This document shows positions 21,783-33,309 of a DNA stretch of 64,000 nucleotides, piece after piece (the stretch's first letter is position 1; each line of letters begins with the position of its first letter). This stretch comes from Heterostelium multicystogenum (taxonomy: Eukaryota > Evosea > Eumycetozoa > Acytosteliales > Acytosteliaceae). The notes under the pieces are model-generated. The model was given only the letters and a program-made list of their open reading frames with translations, was not told where the DNA came from and searched no databases. The stretch spans positions 1 to 64,000 of the forward strand of contig RCNN01000487.1 in NCBI GenBank assembly GCA_003667245.1. The letters are read 5' to 3'. Both the position numbers and the translations under genes were made by a program.

Positions 21783-22850
21783 ATGGATAAAAATATATTT
21801 ATAACTATTTTTAATAATAGTACGTTGTGTGATATTATATTTGCAATCGTACGAATTATTCATAGACAAAAGTTTAAGCAAGAAAAATGCTATCGTTGGC
21901 AGGAACTATTGGCAACACCTTCAGCGATGCTGGGAAACAACTATCTTGAAATGTTCAAAAACTATTGGAAGAAGAATAAAAAATGGTATTCCTCATTGAC
22001 AGATAGTGTCAAAACCAAAGATAGATTCTTTAGGTCGATGATGGTGGCCATCGCAATCAACAACACTGAGGTGTTCAGTCTCTTGCTTAAAAAAGTCAAG
22101 TTTGATGAGAACCAGTGTGCCAATTTTATGAAGTCTGCTGCTCAAATTGGTTCATTTGAGATGCTTAAGCAACTGTGTGATAATTCTGCCAAGTTGAGAT
22201 ATCCAATTGGCTTTGGTACACTATACATCAACTCTCCTGCTGGCAAAAATTTAGAAATGATCAAGTGGCTTGCTCTGAAAACGGACGAAACCAATCAGTC
22301 TGCCAATATAGCATATTTTGACAAAGAGGCGATTGTCTCAGCGGTGAGGACAGGGAATCTAGAACATGTTATGTGGCTAATGAAGAGAGGAAACTTGGAA
22401 ATGGATAAAACTGTTTTTCCGGCAATGTTTAGAGAATGTGCAGCTAGCGGCCATGTAGATATTCTCAATTGGATACTGAGTCAAAATGATAGCAGCATTA
22501 GAGGTATCGGTATATTAGATTGCTGTGCAAGCAACGGTCATTTGGAATGTATAAAGATCCTCCATGCCAATGGCTACACTCAATGTACCACTCAAGCCAT
22601 GGACAATGCAGCGTTTAATGGACATTTCGACATGGTAAAGTGGCTTCATTTGAATAGTACAGAAGGCTGTACATGTCAAGCAATGGACAATGCAGCCAAA
22701 CACAGTTTAGAAATGGTTCAGTGGTTCCACCATAATCGATCCGAAGGATGCACAAACCGAGCACTTGTCTATGCAACAGAGAACAACCATCTTGACATTG
22801 TTGAGTGGCTGCGCCTCAATCGAACTGAAATATGCAACCCTCAATACTGA
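21783..22850 (+). CDS. Ankyrin-type repeat protein, 355 aa (paralogue 2, short C-terminus)
   Basis: The start at 21783 (M-D-K-N-I-F-I) is chosen because both paralogues begin M-D-K-x-x-F; the upstream 13 codons of open frame begin with TTG. The protein has the shared N-terminal module and ends with four repeats of the A-M-D-N-A-A...V-K-W-L-H type. It stops right after the last repeat (W-L-R-L-N-R-T-E), whereas the 475 aa paralogue at 53858 continues for about 80 more residues, so the C-terminus is truncated. It is closest in the N-terminal half to the protein at 53858-55285. Likely a binding scaffold. Confidence 0.8.
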   Translation: MDKNIFITIFNNSTLCDIIFAIVRIIHRQKFKQEKCYRWQELLATPSAMLGNNYLEMFKNYWKKNKKWYSSLTDSVKTKDRFFRSMMVAIAINNTEVFSLLLKKVKFDENQCANFMKSAAQIGSFEMLKQLCDNSAKLRYPIGFGTLYINSPAGKNLEMIKWLALKTDETNQSANIAYFDKEAIVSAVRTGNLEHVMWLMKRGNLEMDKTVFPAMFRECAASGHVDILNWILSQNDSSIRGIGILDCCASNGHLECIKILHANGYTQCTTQAMDNAAFNGHFDMVKWLHLNSTEGCTCQAMDNAAKHSLEMVQWFHHNRSEGCTNRALVYATENNHLDIVEWLRLNRTEICNPQY

Positions 22851-22945
22851 CTTTATATATCACATCTTCAAAACACTTGTACATAGGACACATTATGAAT
22901 AAATTAGAGTTATAATTATTTGTTTTTATTTTATTATTAAGGCCA

Positions 22946-24292
22946 TTACATATGAGTACCTCCAGATGTATTATTACTCCACTTGACACCCCAATTCCAG
23001 TTCTGGAAACAGAATGAAAGGAAATTAATGGAAAAGAAAACAATGTATGCAAAAACAGTGAAAATAATATCGGAGTCCATTCTCATTCTTGCGTTCAATC
23101 TTTCTTGTGATTCACTATCGTCGCTAGTCTATAAATTGTGTGAAATTGAGTTAGAATATAAATACATTTGTGAATCTATACATATAGATATACATACTGG
23201 CTTAATAGAGAATAATAATAGTTGATCGTCTTCATCGGTTTGGATATTAAGATCTGGATTGGACATTGCATTGTAGCTTCTCTTCAATATCTTCCATCCA
23301 GCAAATGGAGACTTTCCAATTCTGAAGAGATAAAGTAATACTAAAATTTGGAATGAAACACCCCAAATGAACCATACAAACAAATTATCTAGAATAAGCC
23401 GAAAGAATAATGGGTTAGCAAATGTTGAGAGGAACATAAAATGGGGTGTCGCGTTTCTAACATACTTGGATCGTTTGGTGCATATACCAAGTGTGGATCA
23501 ACCAAAAGGGCAACGGCCGATAGGACCCATTGTGCAAAAATATCGAATACCAAAACCCATTGTGGGACACGAGTCGAATAGAAATGCAAGAAGAATCCAA
23601 TCGATGTACCAGTCATAACCTGTCCAACAGAGTGATATCCAAGAATTGTTCTTTCAAAACAAACACAAATCATCAAGAGAACACCGGAAATTCTTGCACT
23701 GTAGAGACAAATAAGTGGATGGAGCAATTGTTAGTTTAAGAAATGTTGCTGCTTGTTCTGTTGCACTGAGGACTTACAAAATTGGGTAAAATGGTGCCTT
23801 GTCGATGAGGAAGGCGGCCAAGATACCACCGGCCATGGCGTCACCACTGGGCATACCGTAGTAGCTACCGATGTGGGTTCCGTTGCATTCGCATGGACGA
23901 CGCTGTCTGAAGATGGCGTAGAGTCCGACACCGAGCACCAATGGATACGATGCACGGTGGAGCATGTGGACGGTGGCAATACGCAAGGAGAGGAACTTGT
24001 TCTTGAGTGTTGGGTAGATCGATGGAGTGGCACCGACCAACAACATTGCTGGCAGAATGAAAAGCAAAGAGGAGGTGGTGATGGCGACGGTTCTTGGGTT
24101 GACAAACTGCATGACGAAGCTAGCCATCAGTGGCAGCACACTCTCATTATTCATAAAACAACGGTTGAAAAACATGTCACCGTTGACGTTGGTGCAGTTG
24201 GCAGTGTTCAAAGCATCGGCTACACCACCAGTCGACAAAATAGTCAACACCAACAATGCAAATATATTACTATTGACTTTTTTATTAAACAT
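22946..24292 (-). CDS. PAP2-superfamily multi-pass membrane phosphatase-like protein, 373 aa
   Basis: Four exons: 24292-23778, 23698-23466, 23388-23198, 23128-22946, with introns of 79, 77 and 69 nt. They join in frame to 373 residues. About seven hydrophobic segments follow an N-terminal signal-anchor. PAP2 landmarks: motif 1 as Q-R-R-P-C-E, motif 2 as G-M-P-S-G-D-A-M (the usual P-S-G-H has Asp for His), motif 3 as E-R-T-I-L-G-Y-H-S-V-G-Q-V with the nucleophile-type His. Such enzymes hydrolyse lipid or polyprenyl phosphates at ER or plasma membranes. The Asp in motif 2 occurs in some PAP2 subfamilies, so activity is possible but not certain. The C-terminal tail is acidic. Confidence 0.8.
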
Positions 24293-25313
24293 TTTCTTAA
24301 ACTATACTTTCCTAATTTGCTATCCCTGTCTGTCTACTAATACTAGTAACTAAATAAAGTGAAACAATGCAAAGAAAGAAAGATAAAATAATGACTGACT
24401 AGCTATCTGACTTTCTGTTTGGTATTATTACTTTTAAATAATATATATAAATACTAAATATAAATATAAAGTCAAGTGTCTATTATGTAATTGTAAACAA
24501 CAGCAGCAGGTAGAGCAGGTAGTGTGTTTGTTTGCTTTGCTTTTTGTAAACAACTTTAATAACAGGAAATATTAAGTTGTCTTTTTAAAGAGCAAATCTT
24601 CAAAATCTGTCTGTCTGTTGTTGTTGTTGTTTGTCTAAAGCTGGTGGTAATGTTAACCCGTTTATTTATAAATTTGGATGCTTGCTTAACAAATTTATCT
24701 TAAATGTGAATATTTTTTAAATTGATACCAGTCGTTTCTCTGGTGTAAATCATCAAAAAAAATAGAACTAAATGTTTAAGATTTAGCAAAAAATTTCAAT
24801 TCCATCAAAAATTCCCAAAAATAAAAATCTTTAGATTTTTCCAAATATTAAAGAATTCTCCATTTTACAGTCGTTATTTATATTAAATATCATTAAATCA
24901 GAGCAAATGATGAGTTTAGTTCTGTTCTGGGGTCATCAATATCGAGATTGTTATAGATATCTATCAATAAAATCCTTCAATCTTTAGGATAGATATTCAT
25001 TTCTTTATATAAAGGATGAACATCCAACAGATTCCTCAAGTTGAAAGAGTGAAACTATGGAATGATTCAACTTATAGAACAGACTGTCTCCGATAGTTTA
25101 TCTCAATTTCCAGTCAACTGTGGAATGTGGGCACAATTTTCAAGAATCACTTTAAGTTAAAAGATTTTGTTCAATTAAGTACAGAATAACCAATACAGAA
25201 TAACCAATTATAGGATCCTTAAATAAATTGATCAATAAGTATGTTGTTAAATGATACACCATAGTGAGACAATGGATCCTAATTGACAACACTTCCTTTA
25301 AAGTTGACGCTTT
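24293..25313. other. Intergenic region upstream of the PAP2-like gene
   Basis: It has AT-rich stretches and a few GTT/CAG tracts near 24500-24640. I see no gene or structured element. Confidence 0.5.
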
Positions 25314-26541
25314 ATGGGTTCATGGTTTGACAATGAAGAGTTAGGAGATAAACAAGTTTGTTCTGTAGTTATAAATATTTATGATATTATAAAGAAAATG
25401 TTATGTTATGTTTTCAAAGGAATTGATCAACTTTATGTTATCAGGACTCAGATTTGCAAACTTCTAGGTTGTTCAGTTGGGATGTCCCTGTTTGAACTCA
25501 TTTGCCATTGGTTATTGGAACATTGGCCAACTAATGTAGAGAGATTGTTGCATAAGGGATGGCATAGATGACAATTCTTTGGTTGATTATGATAGTTGTG
25601 TGTCAAATTCATCATCGAGAGATGTTGATTACACTGCTCGAATCTATTGAGTCTTAAACAATCGCATCGATAATGAATGTTTAAACTGATTTAATAAAGA
25701 GGAAAATTAGAATCATTATTGAACATAGCTTAAGCTTATATAATAGTTACCTGACTGCCACTACATTCCCAGGTGAATAAGATAGCATTGGATTCTCGGA
25801 TCTGGAGATGTTGTACTGTTGGAGCTATTTAAACATGTGGTTGATGTTGGTTGAGCTTGCTGTTAGTCAAGTTCTCCCATCTTCTGTAGATTAGGAAGCA
25901 TCTTGAGAACATTCTGCCATAGTTACTCTGATAACCTTTGTCATTGATACTGTACAAGTATTAACATAATTAATTTAAGTTTAATTAATTCTATACTTTC
26001 TACATGATTGATTGAGATCATAATTTGATGACATACTTGAAGTGGAGTGCTTATCGATCTATTTTTAAATCTGATAAGTAGTGCAATCTTCAATATCATA
26101 GAATAGTAGCTTTGTCTTGTGGCTAAAAGAAAATGCTCCAAACTTGAATTCATAATATCCAATCTATGATCACTTATCTTGTCCGTGATGAGCGTGACAT
26201 AGTGCACCTGACTTATAAGTCAATACTATGAGTCTCTCACCTTGAACTTACTCGTGTGCTTGTCTGCTAAAGGTTACATCTGTTCCAAAATAACTCTGAG
26301 TTCTCGTTTAATAAATTAAAAAACAACTCTCTAAACCTGCTTAAAATAACTAAATACCATTCTTCTTCGATACCTGCTTAGTCGTGGGAGTAGTAGTTGT
26401 AGTAATCAATCACAAAAGCTAGAATAACTATAACAAATAAAATCGATAAGGAAACAACAGTTTCTCACTAATTAAAAAAAAATACAAAAATACTTTTGTT
26501 TTTGTAAATTATAACTATATTTATTTAAAAATACAGAGTTC
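25314..26541. other. Decayed sequence of unknown origin
   Basis: An open frame of 85 codons (25314-25571, plus) has no recognisable domain. About 25860-25905 matches 28938-28980 at roughly three quarters identity (shared core GTCAAGTT.TCC.ATCTT), so both are remnants of one repeat. No intact gene is supported. Confidence 0.4.
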
Positions 26542-28176
26542 CTATGAAAACATCATATGTGGTGGTTTAGTTTGTCTTTCTCTAGTAATTAGAGAGTTTA
26601 ACAATTGATTGAATTGTAATTCTTTTGCTTCTTCTTCATCAAGTAAATCATACAGATCAGGTATGTTTGCAACATCGGAGGGTTTGGTTCCTATATTGTC
26701 AGTGTTAATTTTAAACGGCTTGATATATTCATGTTCTTTACTGAGAATTGGATGCATAACTGAATTTGGTGGGATAATTGTACGTAATCTCATTTTAATC
26801 AATTCAAATGCCTCGGAAGGATTATTAATAGAACATACTATCATAAATACCTTTTCTTTTTCTTGAACGAACCATCTAAAACGCCAGTTGTTTCCTAAAT
26901 CAGTAATGATATGGACTACAGGTAAAGAAGATCTAATTGTTGCGGCCAAGAGTTCAGATTGTGCTTGGAAACGATATTGTTCCACTAATTGCTTCGACTT
27001 CTTCAGATCTATTGCGAATATAATCTGAGAGTCTATTTCTTCGGGTGGCGTGTCTGCATATGTAATAATAATATCACAACCTCCTTTAAGTACCAATGGA
27101 ATACAATGGTGATCTGTATAGAGTAAACTCTTTTTTCCAGATACATTTATGTATTGATATTCCTCCATGAGAGGAAAATGCGTTTTGAGATGCTTCATAC
27201 AATTGTCCATCTGTGCTGTTTCTGAGACGCTTGACCAAGGATATAAAGTCACAGCTTGAAGATTGGTGAATTCATATTTTTTTTGCAACTTTAATATTGA
27301 TACCAACTGTGTCTTGGATACATTTCCATTGATTTTCTTTGATTTTGGAAATAGATACCGATTCCCTTCCTCTTTTCTCCAATAAATCAAGAATTTTACG
27401 AATATCAGATGTTACTATATTAACATTTAACAAAGATTAGTTTTATATTTGCTGATGTGCAATTCGAATGACTTACCTTGTTCTTGAACTGCAGCTTGGT
27501 TCTCTTGGTGTATATTTAATGAAAGAAATAAAACGTTTGTAATTAGTATGTTTTACATCAGAAGATAAATCGAGGTATGAGGATAGTTTTTAAAAGTAAA
27601 GGAGTATGAAAGATATGTTAAAGAAATTGTATGATGTATTATTATAATAATAATTTGATATTAGATAATATCAATGATAGTTTTGTATTATACTTTCATA
27701 TAGTATTATCATTTAACAATCATGAGGATAAAATAATAATGATAATACTGTATCAGGCTATATACTATTATCATTTAACAAAATGATGATGATGACGAAG
27801 ATAATGATTGTTTGTTTGTATGTGTAGTAATGATTGTGTTGTTGTTGTATGTATGTTAGATCATGTTCGGAAGAGAAATTGAGAGAGGAGGATAGTTTTA
27901 AAGATATGAGAAGATATTGGTGACCTTCATTGTTGTGGACATGCAATATTCGAATAACTTACCTGCTTGAATTTGTACAGGAGAAGGATATGCTGCTTTT
28001 AGTGTTGCGCAAACACCTTTTGTGAACCCATTACCATTGTCATATAGTTGTTCGGCTGTATTGGCTTGTATAAAATCAACTGTAATATCATTATCTACTA
28101 TATATCTAATATTTCTGTTCTCATCATTGAACCCATGCTTTTCTTTTAACAAATTAATAATTTCTTGAGATGACAT
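26542..28176 (-). CDS. Nuclease-like (PD-(D/E)XK-type) protein, Crinkler-like
   Basis: Exons proposed: 28176-27963, 27503-27477 (27 nt), and 27414-26542; introns are 459 nt and 62 nt, all GT-AG and in phase. The C-terminal half carries G-G-C-D-I-I-I-T-Y, then I-I-F-A-I-D-L-K-K, then Q-S-E-L-L-A-A and I-I-T-D-L-G-N-N-W-R-F-R-W-F. That order (D...(D/E)xK...Q) fits a restriction-endonuclease fold as in Crinkler-type effectors of protists. The identification is by motif only. One frame change falls in a run of eight A (27277-27284) where seven would be continuous. The N-terminus (71 residues) is unrecognised. Confidence 0.55.
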
Positions 28177-28207
28177 TTGAACTTAAGCAAAAACAAATAA
28201 TGTTGAA

Positions 28208-28210
<3 letters not shown>

Positions 28211-28231
<21 letters not shown>
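28211..28231. repeat. (TA)n microsatellite
   Basis: A simple TA repeat of about 20 bp upstream of the nuclease-like gene. Confidence 0.9.
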
Positions 28232-28238
<7 letters not shown>

Positions 28239-29600
28239 AAATTGATAACTAACTATATAAGTTGATCATTGGATACAGATAATTAAAGGAGTTTATTATT
28301 GTTATTTATGGCAATGAACAGTTAAAGAAGAAATGAATTAACAATGAGATAATGATAAATGTATGTATCAATTGTATGTTTAATCAAATATGATGAATAA
28401 TTATTCTTTAAATACATAAATTTTATGTATTCTTTTTAAGTTTTAGTAAAACATCAACTTTTTCATTTTTGTAACTTAATTCTAAATTAGATTTTGTCTG
28501 CAAATATTTAATTGAACTGTGTTACTTTCAATTAGAGGTTTGAGTATTGGTATATATTAGAATTTTCCACTATACAAATAGTATGAACTTGAAATAGCAA
28601 TTAATTCCTTCTCCAAAACTAATGAAAATTTCATATTTTCCACTTTGGTCAGGTTACTCTCATAGCATTGTTAATGCCAATATAAAACAGTTGACTATCT
28701 TTTTACATCTATTTAAACCTAAAGAAGGCAGGTAATCAATTTTTTCACAACACAATCAGAGAATAGGGATTAATCAAATTTATTGTGGGAACTTTTAACA
28801 CACAAATTTTTTTTAAGGTGCTACGGATACACAATTCAGAGTGTAGGTGGTCTTTAAAGTCTAGGATATGGAGCTGATTGTGTGGGGAGCTGTTTAAAAC
28901 AATTTATTTATGATTGTTGTGTAGTGTTGTTGGTCAAGTTTTCCTATCTTTGGTGGATTGGAAGCAGTAAACTTCGAAATGCCTTATTCTTATGCATCAA
29001 GATGCTTGTGTCAATAATTGAGCCATATCTATGAATCTTGTAGGTGGTAAATAAATCCGACGAGTAGAAGACCACCCAGAGATGCTTGTCAGATATGTTG
29101 GGTGATATATCTTTGTATTTTTCTATGGATGTTAAGTCAATAAAGATCCAATCGTTGATGACTACGAGACTCAGAATCTGATAGTATTGTCCCTTGAATT
29201 AGAATCTATCGATGTGTTGCTGTTGTCTGTCTCCTTCACAACAGGGCGATTCCCCAACGGTAAGTAGAGTTAACAAAGGAGTCCATCTCGCCGCCATCAT
29301 AACTATATCACTTTCCGACGTTGGGATTGACTATAGGTCCAACCAGAGCGGTCGAATAATGATTTCATTTATCCTTCCAAAGAACTTTAAGAGTCATGAC
29401 CATGTCTGTCTGGTGTGGATGTTATTCGAGCTGAGTGGCGTGAAGAAAGGACATGTGGCCAATAGCTGGAGAAGACTGTCTTGACATAGTCTACAAAGCC
29501 ATCCTCTCTGTTCTTGACTACTACATAGGACTTGGTAGGTGATACATTGAATTTCCTTATATCGACAAAATATAAATAAGGAGATATCAACCAAATACAA
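28232..29600. other. Intergenic DNA with decayed coding fragments
   Basis: 28232-28800 is plain AT-rich. 28850-28985 resembles 25800-25905. 29200-29590 is richer in GC than its surroundings and on the minus strand codes short pieces (67 codons: F-N-V-S-P-T-K-S-Y-V-V-V-K-N) with no family I can name. Frames shift within it, so it is likely a dead gene. Confidence 0.4.
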
Positions 29601-29602
29601 CA

Positions 29603-29704
29603 AATTCTTGATAAAATTGTACACTATGTGATTATTGGTTTGACTCATCTTTAATTACTTGTATTAGTTTTATGTAAATAAATTCTAATGTATATTATTT
29701 TAAT

Positions 29705-29741
<37 letters not shown>

Positions 29742-29872
29742 TAATTTATTAATCTATGAATTGTTCCCCCTTTTCTTGTTCTTCTTTATTCCTTTATACT
29801 TTAGTGTTTCCTCGAATTGTATTAATTTAGGAAGTCACATAGTGTACAATTTTATAAAGAATTTGTTTCTTG
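29603..29872. repeat. Inverted repeat around a (AT)n tract
   Basis: The arms at 29603-29636 and 29839-29872 are reverse complements (core CACATAGTGTACAATTTTAT), separated by about 200 bp that include a (TA)n tract at about 29709-29740. On the outer sides both strands code diverged versions of the same peptide (K-F-x-x-x-P-x-T-x-S then V-x-x-K-N), so this looks like a head-to-head duplicated dead gene. Confidence 0.65.
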
Positions 29873-30325
29873 TTTTCATCAAGTTTGACAACATACCAAT
29901 AACAAGATCATCTGTCATTCTTAAGAACGCGACCATTCTCGGTGATGTCCATCATGACCCATGCTGCGTACTGTTCATGATGAATGCATAGAGTTGCGTG
30001 ATTTACACTGTTCCGTTGTCATTTTGAAGCTTGACTTTGGGTTGCCTGTCTCGTAGTTGAGAAATGCCTCCAATGAGCATTCTCTTCAATGACAAAGCAA
30101 TCAGGGAGGTGTAGGTACATCATCTTCTTGAAGTTGCTGTAAAACAGGTAGGAGGTGCTGATGTAATAGAAGGAGTTAGTAAATGAGAACAAATTCTGCA
30201 AATGCAATATAGTTTGATACCTACCATTTGAAGTTGTTCAACTCTGTCGGGAATCCATGTACCTGTCAGTGTTGGGACAATAACTGTTGGCATTGTTTGT
30301 GAAAGCTCCATTCAAGGTGTATTAA

Positions 30326-30847
30326 ATGATGTTGCTGACGATATCAAGTATTGAGTCAGGCTTTGTAAACTTTTGTGCAATATTGTTTATATGTAAGGGA
30401 GAGCACACATGGAGATTGCTCACCTGTCCTATACAGTTTATCTCCGAGTCTGCTAATCAATATCCTGAGGATTTATTACTTTTAGCCAATACATATCAAA
30501 ATGGATGACTGTCATATAATGAACCTGGTGGTACACTCCAGATAACAGGCAAGTCTGGATACTTTCAATACAAGTTCAATGATGATCAAGATATCCCTGA
30601 TACGACTTTGGAGGGCGTTACAACTATTGTTTTCTGGTGTACAAAGTCAGAAGAAGAGAATGATTTGGCAAACACCTATGGATATGAAATCACTCACCTC
30701 TGTCATAACAAGTTATGTGGTAATCCCAATCATCTTTGTGCTGAATCTTCAGAGACTAACCAAAGTAGAAACTATTGCGTGCCCATACTGAAGTATGAGA
30801 ATATGTTTTTGGACAGTAACAAACATCTATATTTATATTTAAAATAA
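30326..30847 (+). pseudogene. His-Me finger endonuclease relic (I-PpoI-type zinc loop)
   Basis: The open pieces 30326-30508 and 30515-30847 are in the same frame, split by one TGA at about 30506. The second piece carries a compact block: I-T-H-L-C-H-N-K-L-C-G-N-P-N-H-L, then E-S-S, then N-Q-S-R-N-Y-C. This is the zinc-bound beta-beta-alpha nuclease signature of the zf-His_Me_endon family, which includes the Physarum homing endonuclease I-PpoI. The His of T-H-L, the Cys pair, the second His and the Asn of N-x-S-R are all present. The stop codon and lack of a clear start suggest a dead or misread gene. Confidence 0.65.
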
Positions 30848-31032
30848 ATATAAAATAAAAATGCAGTTCCATTTTAATCTAAATTGTCTTATTAACATCA
30901 TTCGTATTCATCCTTATTTGTATAAACTATGTATATTATTATGCATTATTTTAAAATCTTTGGTTTTTTTTAATTCTCTACTTCTTATTTTATTAATAAT
31001 TCAATATATAATTAGAATAAATAACAATAATG

Positions 31033-31141
31033 TTTCATAAATGATGACCATTAATGATTCAGAAATATGTCCGAGGATGAAGCGAAGCGAAATCCGACTT
31101 AGTATTGCTTCCAGCCCGCCCAGCCACACACTGATGTGAAA
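31033..31141 (+). ncRNA. Candidate box C/D snoRNA, about 109 nt
   Basis: A C box ATGATGA (31041-31047) and D box CTGA (31131-31134) are flanked by a terminal stem TTTCATA (31033-31039) / TGTGAAA (31135-31141) that pairs over seven positions with one G:U. An inner AGGATGA (31074-31080) could be C'. The body (31070-31130) is much richer in GC than the AT-rich DNA around it. The bases before the D box, CCCGCCCAGCCACACA, would be the guide; I could not match the rRNA target from memory. It lies just past the 3' end of the PAK gene. Confidence 0.6.
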
Positions 31142-31156
31142 AATAAATTATGTATC

Positions 31157-32883
31157 TTAAGATGACTCTCTTGAAAGTTGAATTAATGGTTTAAATTGAG
31201 ATGCGTCACATGCCTTGTCTATGAATGGGTGTCTTAAAAGTGTGGATGCATCTGGTCTTGTTTGTACATTGATATCGAGACATTTTGAGAAAAAGTCGAG
31301 GAAGTCCTTGCTCCACTTTGATTGCTCCTTGAGGGGTGGAATACCCTTGGTGGTGATTAAAAAGAGTGCTCTGAGTGGTGGGAAGTCCATGTAAGGTGGC
31401 TCACCCTCGGCCATCTCCATCATCATGATACCCAAACTCCAGATGTCGACCTTGATTCCGTAGTCGTGTCCACGGATCAGCTCGGGTGCCATCCAGTAGG
31501 GTGTTCCGACGACGGTGTTACGCTTCTGTTGCTTCTGTGTGAGTTGTGCGGCATATCCAAAGTCTGCAATCTTCACCGATCCCTCGGATCCAAGCAAAAT
31601 GTTGTCCGACTTGATGTCACGATGGATACGGTGCAGACTGTGGATGTATTGAAGTGATTTGAGGGTTCGCGAACAACATATGCGATCTGTGGCTCGGTCA
31701 TCTTGACGTGGTCGAATGCCTCTAGGATGTCAGTGAGACAACCACCGCCCATGAACTCCATTGCGACCCAGAGCTCACGATCGTTGAGAATATAGCTGTC
31801 GATGTAATTTACAATGTTTTCGTGTTGTGATGTCTTCATAATGGCAATCTCTGTAACCAACAATTTGGCGTTCTCATTGTTAATCTCAATCTTTTTGATT
31901 GCAACACGCTTGTTGTTCTTGGAGGAGGTAGCAACAAATACTTCACCTGCAGCTCCCTCTCCAATCTTTGTCATATTCTTATAAATCTTTGTTGGATCTT
32001 CCCTGCTGACCAAATCGGCTGGAGTAAAGAATGTTGGTTACTATCTGAACTAAGTCTGAGAATCAAATTCTGTAGAACATACTTAAGGTTTGGTTGGATT
32101 CATCTGGCAATGGTGCAGTTGTACCACTTGCGGTCTTTTCTGTGGTTCTTCCAGCTTGGAATTCCAAAACACTTAACCATTCGTTTGGCTTATCCAAAAC
32201 TTCGTCCTTTGATACATTATTTGATTTCAAAATGACCTCCCATTCTTTTGGTAAACCCTGTTGTTTTCAAAGAATAATAATAAGTTAGTTGGACGCTGGA
32301 GTCAGGAATTGACTACTGGCAAAATAGTGAGATATTTACAGAGAAAACCAGTTGCAGAATTGAAATCTACGTGTACTATGTGCTTCAAATTGAATGGATT
32401 TCCAACGGTTGAGTATTCCGATCCCTTCTCAACAGCCTTGATCCATTGATTCATTTCGTCCTGTGATGTTGCTTGAATGTAGAAAGTCTTGTCGATTCTT
32501 GGTGATACCAATTCGAAACAATATTGCTTTCCAATCGATGAATTTACTGATACACGACACATTCTCAGTGGGACTATACCAACTGGACGTGGTTCCGACT
32601 GGTCCTTGAAGTAGAACAACATATCCTTCTGAATTCTAAACCATCTCTTCTTCCAGTTCTTTACGATATGTCCTTGCTTCTTCAACTCTCCCTCCTTGTC
32701 CGGTTTATTTCCACTGATCTGAATTTACCTGAAAAGTTCCCAACAAAAGATTAATTAATTTCATCGTTCATTCTCGGTGGCACCACGCCACACCTTCCAA
32801 CCGTCCATCCATAGTCTCATCAGACATCAATAAGTACAAATATATCAAAAATGGTTTTTGCTTACATCTTCAATTGAAATCAT
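31157..32883 (-). CDS. pakC: p21-activated kinase with PH, CRIB and STE20 kinase domains (PAKc-like)
   Basis: Four exons: 32883-32866, 32718-32340, 32257-32083, 32018-31157; introns are 147, 82 and 64 nt. Order: PH domain (about residues 10-105; K-N-W-K-K-R-W-F start), CRIB Rac/Cdc42-binding motif (N-P-F-N-L-K-H-I-V-H-V-D-F), then kinase (glycine loop G-E-G-A-A-G-E-V-F, Lys of V-A-I-K-K, D-F-G, G-T-P-Y-W-M-A-P-E). Length about 477 residues matches Dictyostelium PAKc as I recall it. Two single-base changes break the frame: one extra base in 32344-32347, just before the intron in the CRIB motif, and one missing base at 31666-31667 before the H-R-D loop. Both restore textbook motifs if corrected, so assembly errors are likely. 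Role: Rac effector in chemotaxis and cortex control. Confidence 0.9.
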
Positions 32884-33248
32884 TTTCTAAAGTTTGATTT
32901 GGTTGATGATTTCTTAGAGATAGATAATAGATATACAAAATGAATGTGATGCTTGATTGTGATTGTCTGATTGACTGATTGACTGAGACTTTAATTAATT
33001 ATTATTTTTAGTTGATGGTTCAATGATTGTTTGTTGTTTTATTTGTTATTGGACCAAACAAATCTAATATTAATACTGAGAGTTGTAATTTTGGTCTTGT
33101 CAACTATAAAATAAAATATCAATAAAATAAAAAAAGTAGGAGGTGAGGAAAGGGAAGGTGTGGTTGTTGCTATTGCTTTTGATTATTTTAATGAGAAATT
33201 AAAAAAAATACATTAAAAAAAAACAAAACAAATCAAAACAATTGATTG

Positions 33249-33309
33249 ATCACCCCTGCGGAAAGTCTGTGTTGAGAAAGTGATAAAAGCCACTTTCTGT
33301 TGGTGTGAT
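33249..33309 (+). other. Conserved-looking hairpin in intergenic DNA
   Basis: Inner perfect stem AGAAAGTG (33275-33282) / CACTTTCT (33291-33298) with an 8 nt loop, and an outer stem ATCAC (33249-33253) / GTGAT (33305-33309). It is richer in GC than the surroundings. It may be a small RNA gene or an element in the region upstream of the PAK gene. Confidence 0.3.

Noticed and set aside
23753..24340. 195-codon open frame opposite the PAP2-like exon 1
   Set aside because: The minus strand has motifs, membrane segments and splice sites; the plus frame has none.
30130..30150. Dictyostelid Class I RNA motif
   Set aside because: TTGCTGTAAAA is near the reverse of the known CTTACAGCAA motif but differs at the key end, and no terminal stem is present.
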